Source of the DNA: XYB1-FULL-44-23 sp964502885 | Lineage (GTDB): Bacteria; Patescibacteriota; Microgenomatia; CAZETR01; Amesbacteraceae | Length of the DNA: 27,639 nt | NCBI GenBank assembly: GCA_964502885.1 | Contig: CAZCXU010000015.1 | Location: 1 to 27,639 of the forward strand | Direction of reading: 5' to 3' | Shown: positions 20,596 to 27,639 of the stretch, piece by piece | Numbering within the stretch: the first letter of the stretch is position 1 | Layout: the number at the start of each line of letters is the position of its first letter | Program-made: the position numbers and the translations under genes | Notes under the pieces: generated by a model | Told to the model about the DNA's origin: nothing | Databases searched by the model: none | What the model saw: only the letters and a program-made list of their open reading frames with translations

Positions 20596-23571
20596 TCAAT
20601 TGGAGAAGTAAACAGCGCCGTTTTGATACTCGTAATTGATTAGAGTGGGATTGAGATCGTAATTCCAGATTTTGATTTCATCCACCAGGCCACCAAAATA
20701 TCCGCTTCCTGCCGGGGATCGGCCGATATTGATCATTCCTCCGGATGATCTACCTGTGATGGCGGCGGTTACGGCGGATGAGCCGGATTCCTTGCCGTTG
20801 ACGTAGATTATCAGACGGGAGCCATTGTAGACACAGAGAAGGTGAGTCCAACTGGAATCGGGTAGCGCGGAAGCTGCGACGGCCGCAGTTTGCCAGGTGG
20901 TGCTGCCTGTAGTTGTTTCGCATTGGGGGTATCCATTGGAATCGGTGGTAAGACGGAACTCGTCATTTATGGTGTTGCCCCGATAGATGAGGGTTTTTGA
21001 GGTTTGGCTGCCTGAAGCTTTAAACCAGCCGCCAAATGACACATTGGTGTAAGTGGCGAGATTTCTAGTTATCAGGGCATGGGCGGATGTGGAGATGTAA
21101 TCATTAGTACCGTCAAGAGCGATACTGCTATTTTTTTTCCCTGTGGTTCCGGCGTTCCAGGCGTGGGTGGAAGTGCCCGAGGAACAAGTGCCGGCTGAAG
21201 TGTAAGTGCCTCCCCCTGGGATGGCGATAGTGCCATTGTTGCCCATGGCGCCGGCGGGATTTACAGCCGAGTTGTAGGCGGTGGTGCCGGTACATTCGTC
21301 AAATTTGTACCAGGATACCGGAGCGCCGCGATTGTAGTCCCAGGCAAGCTGGGCCGGAGTGCGAGCATAGTCGTAGACGCGGACAGTGTCAATTTTTCCC
21401 GAAAAATCTCCATAGGGATTTGTAGAACCCGAATACATGTGGCGCCGGCCGATACTGACATTTGCGGATGAAAATGTTGGAGTGGCGGTGCCTGAAGTGG
21501 TGGTATCTTTCATCTGATTAAAATACACTGTGCCGTTGCCGGCTGCGCTATTTTTTATTCCGGCAATCATCTGCCAGCTGTTGGCGATTACGGCTGTGGC
21601 GCCAAGATGTGCGTCGTCGGTGGTGCCACGGACGTGAAAGTTTATACCGCCTGCTAAGTTTCCTCCTCCTCCCTGAACCAGGGCTATCCCATCGTAATTT
21701 GGGTTATCATTTCCGTTGGCAAAGATGGTGCATTCGGATGTGGAGACATTAACACACAGCGATGTGGGGTTTATCCAGGCGATGATAGTTTGACTGCCGG
21801 TGAGATTGAGCGTGCCGGTATTGTTTATGGCGATGTAGTCATCTGTGCCGTCAAAGTTTACCGCTGACCCCTTGTAACCGTTTGTCCAGGTGGGATCATT
21901 GGTAAGGGTTCCTGTGCCATTGTTTCCGGAAAGGTCTTTGGTGGTGGTGCCGGTATTTTCATCGAGTGTCCATTCGCCAACCGGCGGGTTGCAGGTGGCG
22001 GTGTCGCCGGGGACACAATAGCTGCGGTCGGCTGAGTTGTCGCCGATCTGGCCGTCGGAAGCGGTGGAGAGATTGCCAAACACAGCAGACTGGCCCTGAT
22101 TGTATAAAATTGCAATCTGGTCTGCGGTAAGCGCCGAGCGATAAATTTCCAGCTCATCAATGCTGCCCAAGAATTCGTCAGTGCCGTCGGTTTCGTTGGC
22201 GTCGGCAATTATCAGTTTTGCGGAGTTGGCAAGTGTTCCGGTGACTGAGAGGGAGGTGTCGCTGGCGATTTCCTGCCCATCGACGTAGAGTTTTATCGAT
22301 GCGGTTCCGGTTTTGACGGCCACCGCATGATGCCAGGAATTATCATCATAGTTTTTGGAAAGCGAACCGCCGATGGTTTCTTCCGGAAAAGCGGTGGCTC
22401 CGTCTCCTATTCCAAATACCAAGTCTCCGTCGGAGTCCATATATAAAGCGTAGCCGGTGTCGGATGTCTGTTTGTGAATGAGATACTCGGTAGCTGAAAC
22501 CGCATCACGTTTAAACCACACAGAGAGAGTAAAATCATCTGCGGCGGCAAAATCAAAATCAGAATCATCGTCACGGGTGAGGCGGGTGTTTGAGGCTCCC
22601 AAAAAGCTGCGGTAAAACTTTCCGGAGGTGGTCCAGGAATCGGCTGACAAGGTAAGAGAGTTCGAGTTGCCACTTGTATCTTCAGCTGTGGTGTCATCGC
22701 CTTCGTCGAATTTCCAGCGGCCGATGGGGTCGATATTCGATAGTATGGGATTCATGTTGCCGACACTGAGAGCCGCACCACCTTCGGAAGCACCAGCTAC
22801 GGCATCCGTTTTAACTTGTGATGCCGTACGAGCCTCACCGGAATAGATGACGATTGAGTCGATGTATCCGGTATAGGGGTTACTTGATCCGTCGCTATCC
22901 ATACCCAATGTAAAATTGTCATCGTTGACCAGGGTGCCTGTAGCTGAAATCGAGGTGTCGGTGCCAACTAATAAGGCATCGATGTATAGAGAAATGCTGG
23001 TAGTGCCATTTTTTACTGCTGAGAGATGGTGCCATGTGGAGTCGTCGTATGAGGAAGCGGAACTGACCACGTCATCCGGTCCCCAGGAATTGTCGTCGTC
23101 GATTCCGAAATGGACTTTACCGTCGCTGGTCATGTAGATCTTGTAACCGCCTTCGACATCATCGCCTCGATATTTACTCACTAAAACACGAGTTCCGGAC
23201 GTGATGTCCGGAGTTTTGAACCAGAGTCCGATTGTGTAGCTCCCTGTGGTTATATCGTAAAATGCGTTATCTCCAAAGGAAATGAAATCACCGTTTCCAT
23301 CAAAGTAAATACAAGTTCCCAACAGACATTCTTCCTGTGGTTTCCATGAGGCATTAGTGATGGTTCCCACATTACTGGTGGAGAGACTGTCGGAAGTTGT
23401 GGAACCCGATCCTTCGTCAAAAGTAATTTGGGAAGCGGAGGGATTGGACGGGCGATTATCTGAGGATTTTGTGAACATGCCGGCGAGCAGCATTGAAACA
23501 GAGACAACTGAAAGAATTGTTATGAAAGTGGTTGTTTTGATATGACTGATTTTTCTTTGCGATGCAGACAT
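20596..23571 (-). CDS. Membrane-anchored protein with four LamG-type domains
   Basis: 991 residues. An N-terminal basic stretch and a hydrophobic segment (about 12-33) act as signal or anchor, the rest being extracellular. Four concanavalin A-like LamG (jelly-roll) domains follow, at about 46-235, 285-490, 525-750 and 755-990. Each shows the FDG(N/T)(G/D)D(Y/F)I entry strand or its variant, a SWHH(L)-type strand, the 'IxLYxDGxxV' strand and a closing 'GxIDxxxIYxxAxxxxQI' strand. LamG domains bind glycans or proteins, often with Ca2+. No catalytic domain is seen. TATAAA (23580-23585) lies 8 nt before the ATG, but the gene is only 4 nt from the giant fibre gene and is probably co-transcribed. 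Likely role: adhesion or surface recognition. Confidence 0.88.
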   Translation of the reverse strand: MSASQRKISHIKTTTFITILSVVSVSMLLAGMFTKSSDNRPSNPSASQITFDEGSGSTTSDSLSTSNVGTITNASWKPQEECLLGTCIYFDGNGDFISFGDNAFYDITTGSYTIGLWFKTPDITSGTRVLVSKYRGDDVEGGYKIYMTSDGKVHFGIDDDNSWGPDDVVSSASSYDDSTWHHLSAVKNGTTSISLYIDALLVGTDTSISATGTLVNDDNFTLGMDSDGSSNPYTGYIDSIVIYSGEARTASQVKTDAVAGASEGGAALSVGNMNPILSNIDPIGRWKFDEGDDTTAEDTSGNSNSLTLSADSWTTSGKFYRSFLGASNTRLTRDDDSDFDFAAADDFTLSVWFKRDAVSATEYLIHKQTSDTGYALYMDSDGDLVFGIGDGATAFPEETIGGSLSKNYDDNSWHHAVAVKTGTASIKLYVDGQEIASDTSLSVTGTLANSAKLIIADANETDGTDEFLGSIDELEIYRSALTADQIAILYNQGQSAVFGNLSTASDGQIGDNSADRSYCVPGDTATCNPPVGEWTLDENTGTTTKDLSGNNGTGTLTNDPTWTNGYKGSAVNFDGTDDYIAINNTGTLNLTGSQTIIAWINPTSLCVNVSTSECTIFANGNDNPNYDGIALVQGGGGNLAGGINFHVRGTTDDAHLGATAVIANSWQMIAGIKNSAAGNGTVYFNQMKDTTTSGTATPTFSSANVSIGRRHMYSGSTNPYGDFSGKIDTVRVYDYARTPAQLAWDYNRGAPVSWYKFDECTGTTAYNSAVNPAGAMGNNGTIAIPGGGTYTSAGTCSSGTSTHAWNAGTTGKKNSSIALDGTNDYISTSAHALITRNLATYTNVSFGGWFKASGSQTSKTLIYRGNTINDEFRLTTDSNGYPQCETTTGSTTWQTAAVAASALPDSSWTHLLCVYNGSRLIIYVNGKESGSSAVTAAITGRSSGGMINIGRSPAGSGYFGGLVDEIKIWNYDLNPTLINYEYQNGAVYFSN

Positions 23572-23575
23572 ATGG

Positions 23576-26500
23576 TTAGTTTATAATCCACCAGTTAACT
23601 TTTAAGTCCTGAGGCAAAGCTTGCGGGATTTCAATAGTAAAGTGACCGGACTCAGTGGCGGAGGCGGAGACTGAGATAGGCTTTTCTGGTGTGACAAAGA
23701 AAGCAGAAGTTGTGGCTGCAGAGTCGGTAAATATTTCGAAATTGGTCTGGCCTGCCGGGATTGTGGTTTTGCCAATAGAAGGTGATTGGGCGCCCAAAAC
23801 TTTGAATTGTGCGGCTTCGACTGTCTGGGCGGTGAGGCGGCCGGTAACAGCCACGTCGCCTTTGGCAGTAATGGTGCCTGTAAGTGATTCTATTGAAGCA
23901 TCCATGTCATCAAATTTAAGCAATCCGACAAAAAGTTTTCCGGCTACGGTGGTGTCGGCAAGCAGTGTCTGGCCGGAAACAGAGAGTTGTCCAGAAATGC
24001 TGGCGTTACCTAAAACGTCGAGTTGAGATACGGATATTTCAGACAGACTTGCTGAGGCGGAGGCATTTATCTCCAGACCGGCAATTTGGGCAGAGATGGA
24101 AGCGATGCGAGTATCCATTTCGGAGAGCGATTGTTTGAGATCGGAAAGTTTGATTTCCGGAGTATTTTGGGCGGCGGCGGAAATTTCGGCAGCGACTATG
24201 TTTCCGGAAACACTGAGATTACCGGAGTTGTCAAAGGCTAGAGTACGATTGGGATCGGCCCAGATATTGGTGATGTAGGCAAGAATGGTGGATTTGGGGT
24301 TTTGCGGGTTCCAATCTTCGAGAGCTTTGGCGATGACAAATCCGGCATGTTGAGCTTTTTGAGCCTTTCCGGATTCTGTTGAAGTGGTCAAGAAGTCTCC
24401 TGGATTGATGGCGGCGGAGCCGGCGGATATCTGAACCTGTACACGGCCAGACAGTGCGATGGGACGGGGGTTGTCTGAGGCGGCGATATTGTAACCAATA
24501 CTATTGAAGTCGCCGGCCTTGGAAGAGTCAGAAACAACTCCGATAATATTTGACTGATACTCAGTCTCTGAGGGAACCAAAATAGAAATCTTTTCTCCAT
24601 CCAGAGTGGTGGTAAAGTTTGGTCCCGGGACTACTATTGCTCCCATTTGGGCAGATGCACCCACTGGATACATTTCCATGTAGTCAGCCGCGGGAGTTCC
24701 CGAACAATCGCGAAGAAGGGCCCCTGTTTGATCGCCGGATGTGCCTCCGGCGAGAGAGCTACAGACGGCGCTGGTGGAAGCAGTTCCGTCAAGAGTTAAG
24801 GTCACTTCTCCATTGTTGGCCACCTGGAATTTCATAACTCCGGCCGCGGAAGCGGTGATTAAATTCTGGTCACCGGTTTCATTGAGAATTACCAGGGATT
24901 TACCGACTTTTGCTCCGCTGATATGGAACAATCCGGTGGGTGTGACTGAAGTGCCGACCCCGACTCCACCAGTGACGACATCAAGGATGATACTACCTGA
25001 TCCATAAGTTTTGAGGGTCAGATTATTGGATTCAAAAGCTTCGCCGGATTCTATGGTGAGGGGGCCGTATGATTTGATGCCTGCGGAAGTTTGGTTGGTA
25101 AAGATAAGGTCGTACGCTGCACTAATGTCTCCGGCTGCGGTGAAGTTGGCCGGAAGTGAGGTGGTGAACACGTTTTCCGATACGGAAAAGAGACTGGACC
25201 CTCCCGAGGTAATATTGAGAAGGTTGCCGGTAGTGTCGCCGGTGGCCCCAATATTTATGCGGAAGAGATCGCCAGAAGCTGTTGCCGGAGAATCGGGTGA
25301 CCAATCAAGGGAAGCGAGGCGGCCGGAGGTGAGGCTGGTGGCTGTGGAGGAGAGATTAAAGAGATTTCCAGTGGTCCAGGTGTTGCCTGAAGTGGTCAGA
25401 CTTAAGAGTGATCCTGAGGTGATGGCACTGCCACTTATGCCCAAGACATTACCACTGGTGGTTACAGTAGAAGCGATGTTGGCGACTCCATTGGTGGCCG
25501 TTTCGACTCCGAAGGCCTGGAATTTCGCAGAGGATGTGGCTGTGCCGCCAATCATCAGATCATAAGTGATATTTTTGGGAGAGATTTGCTGGTTATTAAG
25601 CTGGAAATAGTCCGGGATTGAAGCTGCGGATATCCAACCACAGTTAGTGTCTGAGGACTCACATAGTTTTGAGTTGCCCCAGTACAAATCTTCGCCAGCT
25701 GTTCCACCTGCGGCGGCTATGGTCAGAAGATTATAGAGATTGGCATCAGTGTTGATGCCAATGGCTGTGCCGTAGGTTTCGATGTCACCGTCGTTTTGGA
25801 CGATGAATTTCGTCACGCCGGCTGAGGAGGCAACTAAGAGATTTTGGTCAGAGTCGGTGTCATTCAAGATGGCCAGGGCCTTACCCACCTGAGAGCCAGT
25901 GACATGGAGAAGTGTGGAGGGCCCGTTTGTGCCAATTCCAACCTGACCGTAAGATCCGGCATCGACAACACTAAGGAGATTGTTCGATCCGTCGGTTATG
26001 CCAAAATTATTTCCGTTGCCAATCTGCAAAGAGAATGCTCCCGAAACTATTGCTCCGGAATCGGAATAGGTTCCTCCGGAGAGGGTGCCCCCACCAACGT
26101 ATCCTCCCGCCAATGATCCGGCACTCATTGTGCCTCCGGTGATGGTGGCACCATTGATGGTTGAGAATCCGGATATTAACGCAGATGAACCTGTAATGTT
26201 CCCTGTTGCAGTGAAAGCTCCCAATGTCAGGGTTCCGGTTGAAGCGCTAATGCTGTGGTTGCTATCGTGTGTGAAGGTAATTCCTGATCCGGCTCCAGAC
26301 AAAGTTATGCCCGATGTACCCTGAGCGGTAATATTTCCGGTTGTAGTTAAGTTACCGGTGCGACCGACGCTGAACATAAGGGTGCCTCCGGCCGATGCGG
26401 AAATAATGTTTTGATCTCCGGTTTCGTTGAAGATGGCAAGCGCTTTACCAACCACAGCACCGCTGCTAATAAATCCTCCGGGGAGATTGAGAATACTGCC

Positions 26501-27639
26501 GGTAGCACTGTTTGTACCGGTTCTTCCTATTGTGATGGCATTGCTGTTGGTGGTACCCAGGGAGATTGCGGCTGCTCCTCCGTTGTCAATAGAGATTGTG
26601 CCTGTACCGTTGGTGCTGATAGTCAGATTGCCGTTGCCAGAAGTACTAAGCGTACCTCCAGAAGTGAGGGTAATATCACCATCCAACGTCAATGAGCCAG
26701 TGTTGGAGAGAGTATTGGATGAGCTGAAGAATTGGATATTTCCGGTGGCACCCGAGTTTAATGTAAGTGTCCCTGTGCCATTAGCGTTGACTGAAAGTGT
26801 CGAATCGGTTGCGCTGGCACCAATGGTGGGATTGGTTCCGGAAAGTTGGATTGTGGTATCAGCCAATATCAAATTACCGCCGGAGTTGATGGTCAGGTTG
26901 GAGTCAGAGGTAATGTCGTCACCATTTACTGCCAGGTCTCCTGCAAGAGTTATGTTTCCCACTTCGGACATAGTTAGGCCGGTTGTCCAGGTATCGGGAC
27001 CGCTCTTGTATTCAAAGGTGAGAGGTCCGGTGTCGGGACGAATAACCGTGCCAATGGTGAGGCGTCCGGACATGGTGGCGTTGCCAGTAAGTCCTTCAAC
27101 CAGGAATTTGGCTGAGGATGTGGCGCTCCCACCTATGGCCAGATCGAGGGTGAGATTATGGGGGGCAATTACCTCCGAGTTTTCCTGCCAGAGGTTGGTA
27201 CCTCCAGTGTCGGCGGAACAGGCCCAGACGGAACCGTTCCATTTGAGGATATCTGCGCTGCCTGCAGTACAACCTCCAATCAGGCGGACTCCGTCGGCGG
27301 TGACTTCCAGACCGGAATTGCTGGAAGTGGTGGCCGTCGTGCTGGTGGTGGTGGCATCAACTGTCAGGGCAGAAGATGAGAGTGTCAGACCTTGACCGGT
27401 GAGGTCTGTGAAAGCTTCTGAGTTGAAGGTAAGGGTTTTAGCTGCAGCTATAGTCAGATTTCCGTTTATGGTGGTGGTATTTGATGCGGTGCCAATACTT
27501 ATGGCATTTGCATTTGTTGCTCCCAGATTGAGTTGTCCTGCCGTTAATGTGTCAACTCCGGTGTTTGCCGAAAGTAGCAGGTTTCCGGCATTATTCAAAG
27601 TCAGGCGGGTGACTCCGGCAGCGGAAGCGGTGAGGATGT
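23576..27639 (-). CDS. Giant beta-repeat fibre/adhesin-like surface protein, 5' end missing
   Basis: At least 1354 residues; the frame is open at the window edge, so the true start lies outside and the TTG at 27598 is only an internal codon. Most of it is low-complexity beta repeats (GNLT, GTLTLN, SATGNIT). Longer modules recur: one with 'VGKALAIFNETGDQNIISAS' and an ASAAG(V/T) strand at about 24797-24930, 25780-25915, 26325-26460 and the window end; another with an IGG(T/S)ATSSAKF core at about 25507-25600 and 27097-27190. Near the C-terminus is an 'ADYMEMYPVGASAQMG' to ALSGRVQVQI domain (about 24250-24690), seen in phage tail-fibre-like and CPR surface proteins, then a short coiled coil ('LKQSLSEMDTRIASI') and a beta C-terminal domain. 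No peptidase S74 is present. Likely a long trimeric fibre or adhesin. Confidence 0.85.
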   Translation of the reverse strand, partial: ILTASAAGVTRLTLNNAGNLLLSANTGVDTLTAGQLNLGATNANAISIGTASNTTTINGNLTIAAAKTLTFNSEAFTDLTGQGLTLSSSALTVDATTTSTTATTSSNSGLEVTADGVRLIGGCTAGSADILKWNGSVWACSADTGGTNLWQENSEVIAPHNLTLDLAIGGSATSSAKFLVEGLTGNATMSGRLTIGTVIRPDTGPLTFEYKSGPDTWTTGLTMSEVGNITLAGDLAVNGDDITSDSNLTINSGGNLILADTTIQLSGTNPTIGASATDSTLSVNANGTGTLTLNSGATGNIQFFSSSNTLSNTGSLTLDGDITLTSGGTLSTSGNGNLTISTNGTGTISIDNGGAAAISLGTTNSNAITIGRTGTNSATGSILNLPGGFISSGAVVGKALAIFNETGDQNIISASAGGTLMFSVGRTGNLTTTGNITAQGTSGITLSGAGSGITFTHDSNHSISASTGTLTLGAFTATGNITGSSALISGFSTINGATITGGTMSAGSLAGGYVGGGTLSGGTYSDSGAIVSGAFSLQIGNGNNFGITDGSNNLLSVVDAGSYGQVGIGTNGPSTLLHVTGSQVGKALAILNDTDSDQNLLVASSAGVTKFIVQNDGDIETYGTAIGINTDANLYNLLTIAAAGGTAGEDLYWGNSKLCESSDTNCGWISAASIPDYFQLNNQQISPKNITYDLMIGGTATSSAKFQAFGVETATNGVANIASTVTTSGNVLGISGSAITSGSLLSLTTSGNTWTTGNLFNLSSTATSLTSGRLASLDWSPDSPATASGDLFRINIGATGDTTGNLLNITSGGSSLFSVSENVFTTSLPANFTAAGDISAAYDLIFTNQTSAGIKSYGPLTIESGEAFESNNLTLKTYGSGSIILDVVTGGVGVGTSVTPTGLFHISGAKVGKSLVILNETGDQNLITASAAGVMKFQVANNGEVTLTLDGTASTSAVCSSLAGGTSGDQTGALLRDCSGTPAADYMEMYPVGASAQMGAIVVPGPNFTTTLDGEKISILVPSETEYQSNIIGVVSDSSKAGDFNSIGYNIAASDNPRPIALSGRVQVQISAGSAAINPGDFLTTSTESGKAQKAQHAGFVIAKALEDWNPQNPKSTILAYITNIWADPNRTLAFDNSGNLSVSGNIVAAEISAAAQNTPEIKLSDLKQSLSEMDTRIASISAQIAGLEINASASASLSEISVSQLDVLGNASISGQLSVSGQTLLADTTVAGKLFVGLLKFDDMDASIESLTGTITAKGDVAVTGRLTAQTVEAAQFKVLGAQSPSIGKTTIPAGQTNFEIFTDSAATTSAFFVTPEKPISVSASATESGHFTIEIPQALPQDLKVNWWIIN

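Noticed and set aside
26427..27395. 322-codon open frame on the plus strand opposite the fibre gene
   Set aside because: It is antisense to a repeat-rich gene whose codon bias keeps the opposite frame open; the product is low-complexity Val/Pro with no recognisable domain.
24797..27639. Regular repeats as a CRISPR array
   Set aside because: Repeat units are long, degenerate and in frame with a continuous coding sequence; there are no short identical repeats with unique spacers.

Overview
The window reads like a chromosomal segment of a Candidate Phyla Radiation (Patescibacteria) bacterium, most likely Microgenomates-like. I infer this from gene content, not from a database match. The supporting signs are compact genes with short or overlapping junctions, a ComEC split into channel and hydrolase proteins, an O-antigen-ligase-like membrane protein with a TPR tail, proline/threonine-rich surface proteins, LamG proteins, a giant beta-repeat fibre protein, a REP-type Y1 transposase and tandem zinc-ribbon membrane proteins. 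TGA is used as a stop, so the standard bacterial code applies.

Layout. 1-1700: tRNA-Ala(GGC) on +, a compact ABC-F ATPase on +, and tRNA-Ala(CGC) on -. 1712-3790: a polytopic membrane protein with TPRs on -. 3848-4609: a 13-bp perfect inverted repeat followed by a Y1 (REP-associated) transposase. 4697-5497 (-): an orphan tyrosine-recombinase core-binding domain joined to a Pro-rich linker and a C-terminal membrane anchor. 5498-6019: AT-rich and mostly non-coding. 6020-12186 (+): leuS, comEA, comEC channel, comEC hydrolase and a GT4 glycosyltransferase, tightly packed. 12402-13274 (+): a WecB/TagA/CpsF glycosyltransferase. 13402-15448 (-): a surface protein with an LPESG-type tail, then tyrS. 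15508-17964 (+): an editing-domain-less proS and a cis-prenyltransferase with an extra helical domain. 17986-20339 (+): three tandem zinc-ribbon/membrane paralogs, with a cluster of four hairpins before the third. 20344-27639 (-): a giant fibre-like protein (5' end outside the window), a four-LamG membrane-anchored protein and a small excisionase-type HTH protein.

Functional themes. Translation is represented by three aminoacyl-tRNA synthetases, two tRNA-Ala genes and an ABC-F factor. DNA uptake is represented by ComEA and the split ComEC. Envelope building is represented by UppS (lipid carrier), the TagA and GT4 glycosyltransferases and the O-antigen-ligase-like protein. The surface-exposed proteins suggest contact with other cells.

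The observations I rate highest are: an apparent recombinase DNA-binding domain repurposed as a tail-anchored membrane protein; a recurrent -10 hexamer 6-9 nt before start codons, which suggests widespread leaderless mRNAs and corrects several starts; a tRNA-Ala(CGC) with a paired change at positions 18 and 55; the four-hairpin element; the three zinc-ribbon paralogs; and the UppS fusion.
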